A stretch of 64,000 nucleotides of DNA, taken from NCBI GenBank assembly GCA_038249195.1, contig JBBRWM010000002.1, positions 310,001 to 374,000 on the forward strand. Direction: 5' to 3'. This DNA comes from JAOUEA01 sp038249195 (GTDB lineage: Bacteria; Actinomycetota; UBA4738; HRBIN12). The notes below the pieces were generated by a model. That model had not been told where the DNA came from, did not search any database, and worked only from the letters and a program-made list of their open reading frames with translations. The translations under genes and the position numbers were made by a program. Of the stretch, positions 16,475 to 25,408 are shown piece by piece (positions within the stretch are counted from its first letter, which is position 1; each line of letters opens with the position of its first letter).

Positions 16475-19135
16475 ATGACCGCCCCCGCAGATGCGCAAGC
16501 GCCGCGCCTCTTCCTGCTGGACGGACACAGCCTCGCCTACCGGGCGTTCTTCGCCCTTCCGCCCACGCTCGCCACGCGCACCGGCCAGGTCACGAACGCC
16601 GTGTTCGGGTTCACCTCCATGCTCATCAAGCTGCTGGGCGACGAGCACCCGGACCTGATCGCGGTGGCCTTCGACTCGGGCGCGCCCACCGTGCGCCTGG
16701 CCAAGGACGCCGAGTACAAGGCGGGCCGCCGAGAGACCCCGAGCGATTTCACCTCCCAGCTCGGCCTCATCGAGGAGGTCCTCGGCACCCTGAAGATCCC
16801 GGTGTTGCGCGTGGACGATGGGCACGAAGCCGATGATTACCTGGGCACGCTCGCGGTCCGCGCGGCGGACGGGGGGCTCGACGCCACCATCGTCACCGCC
16901 GATCGGGACTTCTTCCAGCTCGTGCGCCCCGGCATCCGGGTGATGTTCAATCGCCGGGGCATCAGCGACATCGTGGTGTTCGACGAGGCGGCCGTTGAGG
17001 AAAAGTACGGGATCCCCCCGGCCAAGTATCTCGAGTACGTGGCCCTGAAGGGGGACACGAGCGACAACATCCCCGGCGTGCCGGGCGTGGGGGAGAAGAC
17101 GGCCGCGAAGCTCGTGCAGCAGTACGGCTCGGTCGAGGGGCTCATCGAGCATCTCGACGAGCTCAAGGGCAAGCAGAAGGAGAACGTCGCGGCCTCCGTG
17201 GATCGACTCGGCCTGAACAAGGAGCTGGCCCGGATCGAGACGGAGGCTCCGGTCCCCGTGGCCCCCCAGGACTGCGTCATGGGGGCATGGGACCCCGACG
17301 AGGTGCGCCGCCTGTTCAACGCCCTCGAGTTCCGCTCGCTCTTCGACCGGCTGGAGGAGGTCGGCCACGGCGCCAAGCCGTCGGTCGACGTGGCCGAGCT
17401 GGACCTGCGCGAGGCGGAGCTGGGCGAGCTCGAGGACCTGTTCGTCGCGGGCGCGCCGCTGGGCGTGCGCCTCGACGTGGACGGCGGGGACGTGTGCGGC
17501 ATGGCGGTGTCGGCAGGGGGCGCGCAAGCGGCGTACGTGACCCTGTCGTCCCTGGCGCCGGTGGCCGCGTTCGTGGCGGGCTCCGGGTCGCCGAAGTGGG
17601 CGCACGACGCCAAGGCGTTGGAGCGCGCCGTGATCTCCGCCGGGGGCGCCGTGGAGGGGATCGCGTTCGACACCATGCTCGCCGGCTACCTCCTCGACCC
17701 CGCCAGCGCCGAGTACCCGCTGCGGACGCTGTGCGAGCGCTACCTCGGCACCGACGTCCTGGGCGCGATCGAGGAAGAAGACGACGCCGAGGGCCAGCTG
17801 TTCTCGGAGACGACGTGGCGCCCCGTGGCGGCGGACGCCGCGGCCGTTGCCTTGGTGGCGCCCGTGATGGCCGAACAGGTCCAGAAGCAGGGCCTGCGGG
17901 GGCTCCTTGACGGCGTGGAGCTCCCCCTCGCGAGCGTCCTCGCGCGCATGGAGGCCCGCGGGGTCCGCCTGGACGTGACCTACCTCCAGGAGATGGGCGG
18001 GGGCGTGCGTGAGCGCATGGCTGAGCTGAAGGCCACCGTGTTCGAGGAGGCGGGCGAGGAGTTCAACCTGAACTCTCCGCCGCAGCTGCGGAAGATCTTC
18101 TACGAGAAGCTGGGCCTGCAGCCGGGCAAGAAGACGCCCAAAGGCGAGCTGTCCACGGACGCGAGCGTGCTGGAGAAGCTCAGGGAAGACAGCCCGGTCG
18201 TGGACGCGCTCCTGAGCTGGCGCGAGCTCGACAAGTTGAACTCCACGTACCTCGAGGCGCTGCCCCGGCTCGTGGACCCCTCCGACGGGAGGGTGCACAC
18301 CACGTTCAATCAGGCCGTCGCTGCAACGGGCCGGCTCTCCTCCTCGAACCCCAACCTGCAGAACATCCCGGTGCGCACCGAGCTGGGTCGCCAGATCCGG
18401 CGGGCGTTCGTGCCGGGCGAGCCCGAGCAGGTGCTGCTGTGCCTGGACTACTCGCAGATCGAGCTGCGCATCCTCGCGCATCTGTCTGGGGACGAGGGAC
18501 TGCGGCAGGCCTTCGCCACGGGCCATGACATCCACACCGAGACCGCGGCACGCGTGTTCGGCCTGCCGCCCGAGGCGGTAGACCCGTTGTCGCGCAGTCG
18601 CGCGAAGATGGTGAACTACGGCCTGGCCTACGGGATGAACGCCTGGGGCCTCGCGCAGCGGCTCGACATCGCACCCGACGAGGCCCAGGAGATCATGGAG
18701 GCTTACTTCGCGAGCTTTCCGTCCATCAAGCGATACCTCGAGGACCAGGTGGGGCGTGCGACGGTGGAGGGGTTCACCGAGACCTTGTTGGGGCGGCGCC
18801 GCTACATCCCCGAGCTGCAGGCCCCGAACCCACGCGTCCGCGACCTCGGCAGACGCCAGGCGCTCAACGCGCCGATCCAGGGCAGCGCGAGCGACGTCTT
18901 CAAGGTCGCGATGATCGCGGTCGATCGGGCCGTGCGTGAGCACCCCGAACTGGACCTGCACGTGCTCCTGACGGTGCACGACGAGCTGGTCTTCGAGGTG
19001 CCCGAGGCCAACGTGGAGGTCGCCGCCGCCCTCGTGCGCGATCGGATGGAACACGCGGTGGATCTCGACGTGCCGCTGCAGGCCGACGTTGGCTGGGGCC
19101 CGAATTGGTCCGACGCCGCGCCCGCGGGCCACTGA
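16475..19135 (+). CDS. polA: DNA polymerase I
   Basis: An 886-residue repair and Okazaki-fragment polymerase. Residues about 8-290 are the 5' nuclease (FLLDGHSLAYRAFFALP, TADRDFFQLV, GVPGVGEKTAAKL). The middle exonuclease-like region lacks the DxE catalytic motif (it reads LGVRLDVDGGDV), so proofreading is probably absent. The polymerase domain has motif A CLDYSQIELRILAHLSGD, O helix KMVNYGLAYGMNAWGLA and motif C TVHDELVFEVPEA. Tyr replaces the Phe of the E. coli O helix, as in mycobacterial enzymes. ATG 16475 is chosen from the leaderless -10 box; ATG 16466 or GTG 16406 are alternatives. Confidence 0.96.
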   Translation: MTAPADAQAPRLFLLDGHSLAYRAFFALPPTLATRTGQVTNAVFGFTSMLIKLLGDEHPDLIAVAFDSGAPTVRLAKDAEYKAGRRETPSDFTSQLGLIEEVLGTLKIPVLRVDDGHEADDYLGTLAVRAADGGLDATIVTADRDFFQLVRPGIRVMFNRRGISDIVVFDEAAVEEKYGIPPAKYLEYVALKGDTSDNIPGVPGVGEKTAAKLVQQYGSVEGLIEHLDELKGKQKENVAASVDRLGLNKELARIETEAPVPVAPQDCVMGAWDPDEVRRLFNALEFRSLFDRLEEVGHGAKPSVDVAELDLREAELGELEDLFVAGAPLGVRLDVDGGDVCGMAVSAGGAQAAYVTLSSLAPVAAFVAGSGSPKWAHDAKALERAVISAGGAVEGIAFDTMLAGYLLDPASAEYPLRTLCERYLGTDVLGAIEEEDDAEGQLFSETTWRPVAADAAAVALVAPVMAEQVQKQGLRGLLDGVELPLASVLARMEARGVRLDVTYLQEMGGGVRERMAELKATVFEEAGEEFNLNSPPQLRKIFYEKLGLQPGKKTPKGELSTDASVLEKLREDSPVVDALLSWRELDKLNSTYLEALPRLVDPSDGRVHTTFNQAVAATGRLSSSNPNLQNIPVRTELGRQIRRAFVPGEPEQVLLCLDYSQIELRILAHLSGDEGLRQAFATGHDIHTETAARVFGLPPEAVDPLSRSRAKMVNYGLAYGMNAWGLAQRLDIAPDEAQEIMEAYFASFPSIKRYLEDQVGRATVEGFTETLLGRRRYIPELQAPNPRVRDLGRRQALNAPIQGSASDVFKVAMIAVDRAVREHPELDLHVLLTVHDELVFEVPEANVEVAAALVRDRMEHAVDLDVPLQADVGWGPNWSDAAPAGH

Positions 19136-19162
19136 GGAACGCCCGGCCGGGCCGCCTGAGCA

Positions 19163-19192
19163 TTGACGCCGTTTCCCCGGCGCAACTACCAT
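19163..19192 (+). promoter_or_regulatory. Promoter of rpsA
   Basis: TTGACG (19163-19168) and TACCAT (19187-19192) are separated by 18 bp, giving an mRNA leader of about 80 nt before the rpsA start. This is one of the few clear -35/-10 pairs in the window. Confidence 0.6.
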
Positions 19193-19279
19193 CCTCCCTG
19201 GCCGCAGAGCTCCTGCGCCGATCGCAAATCCACCGCCGCGACTCGGTGAGCCCCGCGCGCCAGAAGGAGAACCACCGTC

Positions 19280-20896
19280 ATGAGTGACATCGAAACCACC
19301 GCGGCAGACGATGTGCCCGCGGCCGAGGGCGATATGCCGCCGGTCGCCGAGGTCGAGGCGATCGCTGAGCCGCCCGCCGAGCCCGAGGCGATCGCTGAGG
19401 CGCCCGCCGAGCCCGAGCGCGATCTCACGCCCGAGGAGCTCATCGTGGCCATGGAGGCCTCGTTCCACGACTTCCACGACGGCGACATCGTGGAGGGCGA
19501 GGTCGTCAAGATCGACCGCGACGAGGTCCTGCTCGACATCGGATACAAGTCCGAGGGCGTCATCCCGAGCAAGGAGCTATCCATCCGCCACGACGTCGAC
19601 CCCAACGAGGTCGTCAAGGTCGGCGAGCGGCTGGAGGCACTGGTCCTACAGATGGAGGATAAGGAAGGCCGGCTCATCCTGTCCAAGAAGCGCGCACAGT
19701 ACGAGCGCGCGTGGGGCAAGATCGAGGAGGTCATGAACTCCGGCGAGACGATCAAGGGTCCCGTGATCGAGGTCGTCAAGGGCGGCTTGATCTTGGACAT
19801 CGGCCTGCGCGGGTTCCTGCCTGCCTCGCTCGTGGACCTGCGACGCGTGCGCGACTTGCACCCGTTCGTGGGGACCGAGCTCGAGGCCAAGATCATCGAG
19901 CTCGACCGCAACCGCAACAACGTCGTCCTCTCCCGCCGCGCCTTCCTGGAAGAGTCGCAGAGCGAGGGCCGCAAGACGTTCCTGCAGTCGCTGCAGAAGA
20001 ACGAGCGCCGCAAGGGCACCGTGAGCAGCATCGTGAACTTCGGCGCGTTCGTGGACCTTGGCGGCGTGGACGGGCTCGTGCACGTCTCCGAGCTCTCCTG
20101 GAAGCACGTGGACCACCCGGGCGAGGTCGTCGCGGTAGGCCATGAGGTCGAGGTCGAGGTGCTCGACGTCGACCTCGAGCGGGAGCGCGTCTCGCTCTCG
20201 CTGAAGGCCACCCAGGAGGACCCCTGGAAGGAGTTCGAGCGGACCTCGACTGCCGGCTCGGTCATCTCCGGGCAGGTCACCAAGCTCGTCCCGTTCGGCG
20301 CGTTCGTCCGCGTGGCTCCCGGCATCGAGGGCCTCGTGCACATCTCCGAGCTCAGCCACGAGCACGTGGACACGCCCGAGTCCGTGCTCACCGTGGGCGA
20401 CGAGGTCCAGGTCAAGGTCATCGACGTCGACGTCACGCGTCGGCGGGTGTCGCTGTCGATGCGCCAGGTGTCCGCGGCGCCACCGCGCGAGCCGGAGATC
20501 AAGGTCGAGCCGGAACGTCGCGAGCCCGCGCCCGAGATGCAGTCCACGATCCAGATCCCCGATGACATCGTGGCCGCGGTAGCCGAGGCGGATGCCGCGC
20601 GCGGGGACGAGGCTCCCGAAGCCGCGGAGGCAGTTGCGGAGCCCGTCGTGGAGGAGGCGATCGCCGAGGCTGAGGTCACCGAAGCTGAGGTCACCGAAGC
20701 GGTCGACGAGGCCGTCGTCGAGGAGGCGGTGGACGACGCCATCGTGGCCGAGGACGGCGGGGATGCCTCGGTAGCCGAGGCAGACGCCCAGGTCGTCGAG
20801 GAGGTCGCCGAGGACGCCGCGGCCGCCAAGGACGAGGAGGTCTCGCTCGAGGCGATCCTCGAGGACCTCAAGCGACGCGAAGGCCGCCAGGACTGA
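19280..20896 (+). CDS. rpsA: 30S ribosomal protein S1
   Basis: A 538-residue S1 with four S1/OB domains between about residues 65 and 400; repeats are visible as DIVEGEVVKIDRDEVLLDI, PVIEVVKGGLILDIGLRGF, GTVSSIVNFGAFVDLGG and GQVTKLVPFGAFVRVAPG. The first two domains are the ribosome-binding type and the last two the RNA-binding type. Both ends are long, acidic, low-complexity tails rich in Ala, Glu and Val, made partly of tandem repeats. AAGGAG precedes the ATG. S1 binds mRNA on the small subunit; with many leaderless genes here its role in start selection may be reduced, which is inference. Confidence 0.96.
   Translation: MSDIETTAADDVPAAEGDMPPVAEVEAIAEPPAEPEAIAEAPAEPERDLTPEELIVAMEASFHDFHDGDIVEGEVVKIDRDEVLLDIGYKSEGVIPSKELSIRHDVDPNEVVKVGERLEALVLQMEDKEGRLILSKKRAQYERAWGKIEEVMNSGETIKGPVIEVVKGGLILDIGLRGFLPASLVDLRRVRDLHPFVGTELEAKIIELDRNRNNVVLSRRAFLEESQSEGRKTFLQSLQKNERRKGTVSSIVNFGAFVDLGGVDGLVHVSELSWKHVDHPGEVVAVGHEVEVEVLDVDLERERVSLSLKATQEDPWKEFERTSTAGSVISGQVTKLVPFGAFVRVAPGIEGLVHISELSHEHVDTPESVLTVGDEVQVKVIDVDVTRRRVSLSMRQVSAAPPREPEIKVEPERREPAPEMQSTIQIPDDIVAAVAEADAARGDEAPEAAEAVAEPVVEEAIAEAEVTEAEVTEAVDEAVVEEAVDDAIVAEDGGDASVAEADAQVVEEVAEDAAAAKDEEVSLEAILEDLKRREGRQD
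19355..19414 (+). repeat. 30-bp tandem repeat in the rpsA N-terminal tail
   Basis: Two copies (19355-19384 and 19385-19414) differ at one base and encode EAIAEPPAEP and EAIAEAPAEP. This is in-frame expansion of the acidic tail. Confidence 0.85.
20666..20695 (+). repeat. 15-bp tandem repeat in the rpsA C-terminal tail
   Basis: Two 15-bp units with one difference encode EAEVT twice, and the acidic pattern continues beyond them. Confidence 0.75.
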
Positions 20897-20939
20897 AGGC
20901 CGCGCCGGCCCGCGGTGGGGCCCGGCGGTGGTCCCGCCC

Positions 20940-21542
20940 ATGCGCTACGTCGGGCTCACGGGCGGCATCGGTTCGGGCAAGTCCACCGCCGCGCGGATGC
21001 TCGCCGATCGCGGCGCCGTCGTCATCGACGCGGACGCGTTGGCCCGCGACGCGGTCGCGCCCGGGACGCCCGGAGCCGGCGCCGTGTCGGCCCATTTCGG
21101 TCCCTCGGTCGTGATGGCCGACGGCACGCTCGACCGACCCGCGCTCGCAGCGATCGTGTTCGAGGACGACCGCGAACGCGCCGCGCTCGAGGCCATCGTG
21201 CACCCGGTGGTCGCCCGACGGATCGCCGAGACGCTCGCCGCCTCGGCCGTGACCGACGATGTGGTGGTCCTCGATTCTCCGTTGTTGATCGAGACCGGCG
21301 CGCACGGTGACTGCGACCTCCTCGTGGTCGTGGACGCCCCGGAGGATGTCCGCGTCGCCCGGTGCGTCGCGTGGGGCATGGATGCCGCCGACGTTCGCGC
21401 GCGGATCCGCGCCCAGATGCCCCTGGGCGACAAGGTGGCCTTCGCCGACGTGGTCCTGGACAACGCAGGCACGATCGCGGACCTGGGCGAGCACGTGGAT
21501 CGTCTGTGGGACCGGCTGGCTGCCGAGCCGCTCCGCGACTGA
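20940..21542 (+). CDS. coaE: Dephospho-CoA kinase
   Basis: CoaE phosphorylates the ribose of dephospho-CoA, the last step of CoA synthesis. The 200-residue protein begins MRYVGLTGGIGSGKSTAAR, with the P-loop GGIGSGKST, followed by DADALARDAVAPG, the HP(V) motif IVHPVVARRI and VLDSPLLIETG. ATG 20940 gives the usual N-terminus; a GTG four codons upstream (20928) is possible. It lies 43 nt after rpsA, a neighbour pair common in actinobacteria, and is probably cotranscribed with it. Confidence 0.93.
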   Translation: MRYVGLTGGIGSGKSTAARMLADRGAVVIDADALARDAVAPGTPGAGAVSAHFGPSVVMADGTLDRPALAAIVFEDDRERAALEAIVHPVVARRIAETLAASAVTDDVVVLDSPLLIETGAHGDCDLLVVVDAPEDVRVARCVAWGMDAADVRARIRAQMPLGDKVAFADVVLDNAGTIADLGEHVDRLWDRLAAEPLRD

Positions 21543-21565
21543 GACGGGGCGCGTGGCCGCGCCGC

Positions 21566-21571
21566 TATCAT
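21566..21571 (+). promoter_or_regulatory. -10 box of the HAD hydrolase gene
   Basis: TATCAT ends 7 nt before ATG 21579, consistent with a leaderless transcript. Confidence 0.5.
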
Positions 21572-21578
21572 CCGGTCG

Positions 21579-22286
21579 ATGGGCGTACGCGCGGTGTTCT
21601 TCGATGCCGGGGAGACGCTCGTGCATCCGGCGCCGACGTTCCAGGACCTGTTCGCGGCGATCGTCACGCGCGAGGGGCATCCGCGCGACCCCGAAGCGGT
21701 CCGTGACGGCCTGTCGATGATCTCGGGCGAGTTCGTGCGCGCGGCGCGGGCCAACGAGCAGTGGACCACGAGCCCCGAACGGTCGCGGCGCTTCTGGACG
21801 ACCGTGTACGACCGCTTCCTCGATGCGCTCGATATCCCCACCACGAACGGGCTCACGGCCGTCTTGTACGAGGCCTTCACGGACCTCGGCAACTACGACG
21901 CGTTCGACGACGTGAGGCCCGCCCTCGAGGACCTGCGCGCGGGTGGGACGGAGCTGGGCGTGATCTCGAACTTCGAGCCATGGCTCGAGGACCTCCTGGA
22001 GCGCCTTGAGCTCTCCCGCTTCTTCCCGGTCCGGGTCATCTCCGGCCTCGACGGCCTCGCGAAGCCCGACCTCGCGATCTTCCGTCTCGCCCTCGATCGC
22101 GCCGGCCTACGGCCGGAGGAGGCGGCCTACGTGGGTGACGCGCCCGATTTCGACATGGAGCCCGCCGCGGAGCTCGGCATGTTCCCGATCCTGATCGACC
22201 GGCGCGGGCGCCACGAAGGTTTCACGGGCCCGGGGGCCCGGATCACAGATCTCGCCGATCTGCCCTCGGCCCTGAGGACGGCGTGA
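21579..22286 (+). CDS. HAD-superfamily hydrolase
   Basis: A 235-residue HAD-IA type protein. Motif I is FFDAGETLVHP, with the nucleophile Asp but a Gly where phosphatases have the second Asp, as in HDHD3-like and haloacid dehalogenase-like members. Motif II is LGVISNFEPW, motif III the Lys in GLAKPDLAIF, and motif IV YVGDAPDFDMEPA. The substrate is unknown; a small phosphorylated or halogenated compound is the family default. The stop overlaps the next gene by four bases (GTGA). Confidence 0.85.
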   Translation: MGVRAVFFDAGETLVHPAPTFQDLFAAIVTREGHPRDPEAVRDGLSMISGEFVRAARANEQWTTSPERSRRFWTTVYDRFLDALDIPTTNGLTAVLYEAFTDLGNYDAFDDVRPALEDLRAGGTELGVISNFEPWLEDLLERLELSRFFPVRVISGLDGLAKPDLAIFRLALDRAGLRPEEAAYVGDAPDFDMEPAAELGMFPILIDRRGRHEGFTGPGARITDLADLPSALRTA

Positions 22287-22654
22287 GCGAAGGGCGCCGG
22301 TTCACGACGGACGAGGCCGACTCGGCGCTGGCGGATCTGCGTGAGCGGCTGCCGCGCCTGCGCGAGGCGCGACGGACCCTGATCACGTCGAGCCGCCGCA
22401 TCACGGACGCGGTGGCGGCGGACGGGGGAGGGGTCGCGGGCTCGGACTGGTTCGCGGCGCAGCAGACGCTCAAGGCCGACGTGACCGCGCTCGCCGAGGC
22501 CGGGATCCTGCTCCGCGACCCCGAGACGGGGCTGGTGGACTTCCCCGCCGAGCGGGACGGGCGCGTCGTGTTCCTGTGCTGGCGACTGGGCGAGGACCAC
22601 GTCGCCTGGTTCCACGAGACGGACACCGGCTTCTCCGCGCGGCGGCCGCTCTGA
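22283..22654 (+). CDS. DUF2203 family protein
   Basis: A 123-residue protein with the DUF2203 pattern: an N-terminal FTTDEADSALADLRERLPRL, a helical middle and the C-terminal DFPAERDGRVVFLCWRLGE and GFSARRPL. No biochemical function is established for the family. It starts at GTG 22283 inside the stop of the HAD gene, so the two are expressed together. Confidence 0.85.
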   Translation: MSEGRRFTTDEADSALADLRERLPRLREARRTLITSSRRITDAVAADGGGVAGSDWFAAQQTLKADVTALAEAGILLRDPETGLVDFPAERDGRVVFLCWRLGEDHVAWFHETDTGFSARRPL

Positions 22655-22683
22655 AGGGTGTTGCCGCGCGCGCTCGCGCTGCC

Positions 22684-22689
22684 TAGCCT
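22684..22689 (+). promoter_or_regulatory. -10 box of the ABC-2 ATPase gene
   Basis: TAGCCT ends 6 nt before GTG 22696, consistent with a leaderless transcript. Confidence 0.5.
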
Positions 22690-22695
22690 TAGCCC

Positions 22696-23604
22696 GTGAG
22701 CGAGCGCGTGATCGACGTCCAAGACCTCAGCAAGTCCTACGGTGACGTCGAGGCCGTCAAGGGTGTCACCTTCCACGTGGACCGCGGCGAGGTGTTCGCG
22801 CTGCTCGGCCCCAACGGCGCCGGGAAGACGACCACCACCGAGATCCTCGAGGGCTTCCGCGAGCGGACCGGCGGCGCGTGTCTCGTGCTGGATCACGATC
22901 CGGCCAAACGCGAGCGCGCGCTTCGCGAGCGGGTGGGTATCGTGCTGCAATCCACGGGGATCGATCCCTTCCTCACGGTTCGCGAGACCATCGAGATGTA
23001 TTCCGGGTACTACCCCAAGCGCCTGGAGACCGATCACGTCATCGAAGTGGTGGGGCTCGCGGAGAAGCGCGACACGCGCGTGAACAAGCTCTCGGGCGGC
23101 CAGCAGCGCCGCCTGGACGTGGCGGTAGGCCTCGCGGGCGATCCTGAGCTCCTGTTCCTGGACGAGCCCACAACGGGTTTCGATCCGAACGCGAGGCGCA
23201 ACGCGTGGGAGGTCGTGAAGAACCTAACCGCGCTCGGCAAGACCGTCTTCCTCACCACGCATTTCATGGACGAGGCGCAGTACCTGGCCGATCGCGTGGC
23301 GGTCATCGCGGGGGGCGAGATCGTGGCCGAGGGAACGCCCGACACCATCGCGGGGCGCGATCGCATGACGCCGAGGATCCGCGTCCGCGTGCCCGAGGGC
23401 GTCGAACCGCCACCGACGCAGGGCCCGGTGGGCCGCGACGGCGTGATCGAGATCCAGACGGCCGATCCCACCCGCGTCCTGCACGAGCTCACGGGGTGGG
23501 CGCTCGATCATGGATACGCGTTCGGGTCGATCGACGTGGAACGGCCGAGCTTGGAGGACATCTACCTCGAGATCACCGGCGAGACGCAGGACGCTGCGGT
23601 ATGA
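22696..23604 (+). CDS. ABC-2 type exporter ATPase
   Basis: A 302-residue ATPase of the CcmA/daunorubicin-resistance group, paired with the permease encoded next. Walker A is LLGPNGAGKTTTTEILEGF, the signature KLSGGQQRRLDVAVGLA, Walker B LLFLDEPTTGFDP and the H-loop FLTTHFMDEAQYLADRV. The C-terminal 80 residues form the extra domain usual in exporter ATPases. Cargo cannot be deduced; drugs, lipids and glycans are all handled by this group. Starts at GTG 22696; its stop overlaps the permease ATG. Confidence 0.92.
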   Translation: MSERVIDVQDLSKSYGDVEAVKGVTFHVDRGEVFALLGPNGAGKTTTTEILEGFRERTGGACLVLDHDPAKRERALRERVGIVLQSTGIDPFLTVRETIEMYSGYYPKRLETDHVIEVVGLAEKRDTRVNKLSGGQQRRLDVAVGLAGDPELLFLDEPTTGFDPNARRNAWEVVKNLTALGKTVFLTTHFMDEAQYLADRVAVIAGGEIVAEGTPDTIAGRDRMTPRIRVRVPEGVEPPPTQGPVGRDGVIEIQTADPTRVLHELTGWALDHGYAFGSIDVERPSLEDIYLEITGETQDAAV

Positions 23605-24377
23605 GCGGCGCCCGGATGACGCTCGCCCAGGTCAGATACACCAACAAGGCGTTCTGGCGCAATCCCGCGAGCGCCTTCTTCACCTTCGCGTTCCCGCTGC
23701 TGTTCCTGGTGATCTTCACGGCGCTGCTCGGGAGCGGCACGGTGCTGCAGAACGGGATCGAGTTCAACCAGTCCACCTATTACGTGGCCTCGATGGCGGC
23801 GTTCGCGGTGATCACCGCCTGCTACACGAACATCGCCATCAGCGTGAGCTTCCAGCGCGACCAGGGGATCTTGAAGCGCACGCGGGGGACACCGTTGCCG
23901 GGAGGCGACTACCTCCTGGCCCGGGCCACCCATGCGATGCTCATGGCGGTCCTCCTGGTGATCATCTGCGCCACCTTCGGCGCGGCCTTCTACCACGCGG
24001 ACGTCCCCACGGGCACCAACCTTCTGCGCACCATCGTCGTGGTCCTCGTGGGCTCGGCGAGCTTCGCCGCGCTCGGGCTCGCCATCACGGCCGCCATCCC
24101 GAACGCGGACGCGGCTCCCGCCGTGGTGAACGCCACGATCCTCCCGCTCCTCTTCCTCTCCGGCGTGTTCATCCCCCTCGGCGACAACACACCGACCTGG
24201 ATCACCGTCATCGGGAACATCTTCCCTGTGAAGCATTTCCTGGACGCGTTCCTCGGCTCGTTCTATGGGCCGCCGGTGTTCGACTTCTCCTGGGCCGACG
24301 TCGGCATCGTGGCACTGTGGGGCATCGCGGGCCTGGTGCTCGCCGCGCGGTTCTTCAGCTGGGAACCGCGTACGTAG
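23601..24377 (+). CDS. ABC-2 type exporter permease
   Basis: A 258-residue membrane protein with about six hydrophobic segments, starting with RYTNKAFWRNPASAFFTFAF and carrying the ABC-2 signature near LPLLFLSGVFIPLGDNTP followed by NIFPVKHFLDAF. It overlaps the ATPase gene by four bases (ATGA). Together the pair makes a simple two-gene exporter; since the ATPase carries one site, two copies of each should assemble. Confidence 0.9.
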   Translation: MSGARMTLAQVRYTNKAFWRNPASAFFTFAFPLLFLVIFTALLGSGTVLQNGIEFNQSTYYVASMAAFAVITACYTNIAISVSFQRDQGILKRTRGTPLPGGDYLLARATHAMLMAVLLVIICATFGAAFYHADVPTGTNLLRTIVVVLVGSASFAALGLAITAAIPNADAAPAVVNATILPLLFLSGVFIPLGDNTPTWITVIGNIFPVKHFLDAFLGSFYGPPVFDFSWADVGIVALWGIAGLVLAARFFSWEPRT

Positions 24378-24460
24378 GCCAGGTGGTCGGAGGTCGTCTG
24401 CTAGGCTCCGCGCGCGTGCCGAGGCCGGCGTTGACCAGCAGGTATCGAGGGGGTAGCGAG

Positions 24461-25390
24461 ATGCGGAAGATCGTCCTGGGCGTCGTGTCGCTGGCCGTCG
24501 TGGCGGCCGCGTGCGCCAGCAACACCGACACGGGGGCGAGCACCACGCCCACCGGCGGGATCACCAGCGCCGCACCGGTCGACGCGAAGACGTGCGCGCA
24601 GGGCACCGACGTTCCCTACATCACGTCCGGCAAGCTCACGATCGGCACGGACAACCCCGCGTTCGCGCCCTGGTTCGGCGGCATGGGCAACTACCCGCCG
24701 TGGAAGGCCAACCCGGACTTCGGTACGGGGAACCCGGCCAGCGGCGACGGCTACGAGAGCGCCCTCGCCTATGAGCTCGCCGATCAGATGGGCTTCAACA
24801 AGGACCAGGTCGTGTGGGTCCCGGTGAACTTCAACGAGTCCTTCAAGCCCGGCCCCAAGGCCTTCGACTTCGACATGAACGAGATCTCCTATAACCCCCA
24901 GCGAGCGACCGTCGTGGCCTTCAGCGACAGCTACTACGACGTGTCGCAGGCGCTCGTGGTCAAGAATGACGGGCCGTACGCCCACGCCAAGACCTTCGCC
25001 GACATCCAGGGCGCGCAGCTCGGGGCGCAGGTCGGTACCACGTCCTACAGCTACATCGTGGACAACGTCCAGCCCACCAAGCAGCCGCAGGTCTTCGACA
25101 AGTCCGTCGATGTGCTGACCGCCTTCAACAACGGCCAGATCGACGGATACGTCACGGACGCGCCCACGGCCTACGTGAATGTGCTGATCGGACAGGCGAA
25201 GGGCGGCGTGGTGGCGGGGCAGTTCCCGCAGCTAGGCTCGCAGGAGTACTTCGGCGCCGTGTTCACCACGGGCAACCCGCTCGTCGACTGCATGAACCAG
25301 GCCATCGCGACGCTCAACGACGACGGCACGCTGGCCGCCCTGCAGGAGAAGTGGCTGAAGGACGTGACGTTCCCCGAGATCCAGCAGTAG
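24461..25390 (+). CDS. Polar amino acid-type ABC substrate-binding lipoprotein (second system)
   Basis: A 309-residue SBP_bac_3-type protein with lipobox AAAC (Cys 18). It has the family pattern KLTIGTDNPAFAPWFGG, GDGYESALAYELADQMGF, FDFDMNEISYNPQRA and AFSDSYYDVSQALVVKN. ATG 24461 with AGGGGG 8-10 nt upstream is the start; the frame open further left overlaps the exporter permease and is not coding. TAGGCT at 24402-24407 may be its -10 box. It opens a three-gene importer. The ligand is unknown and may differ from that of the 11.9-15.1 kb system, since the two binding proteins are only distantly alike. Confidence 0.9.
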   Translation: MRKIVLGVVSLAVVAAACASNTDTGASTTPTGGITSAAPVDAKTCAQGTDVPYITSGKLTIGTDNPAFAPWFGGMGNYPPWKANPDFGTGNPASGDGYESALAYELADQMGFNKDQVVWVPVNFNESFKPGPKAFDFDMNEISYNPQRATVVAFSDSYYDVSQALVVKNDGPYAHAKTFADIQGAQLGAQVGTTSYSYIVDNVQPTKQPQVFDKSVDVLTAFNNGQIDGYVTDAPTAYVNVLIGQAKGGVVAGQFPQLGSQEYFGAVFTTGNPLVDCMNQAIATLNDDGTLAALQEKWLKDVTFPEIQQ

Positions 25391-25408
25391 GCACCGGGAG
25401 GCGCGAGG

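Noticed and set aside
16394..19477. A 1027-codon open frame on the minus strand opposite polA
   Set aside because: It is antisense to a complete and well-recognised polA, is rich in Arg, His and Gly with no domain pattern, and arises from GC-rich codon bias. The same applies to long minus-strand frames opposite uvrB (27776-29818), uvrA (32186-34858) and the gap-tpiA genes (40105-42537).
19355..20695. Short repeats in rpsA considered as a CRISPR or other repeat array
   Set aside because: They are in-frame tandem duplications of coding sequence without spacers. I saw no CRISPR-like array or cas gene anywhere in the window.
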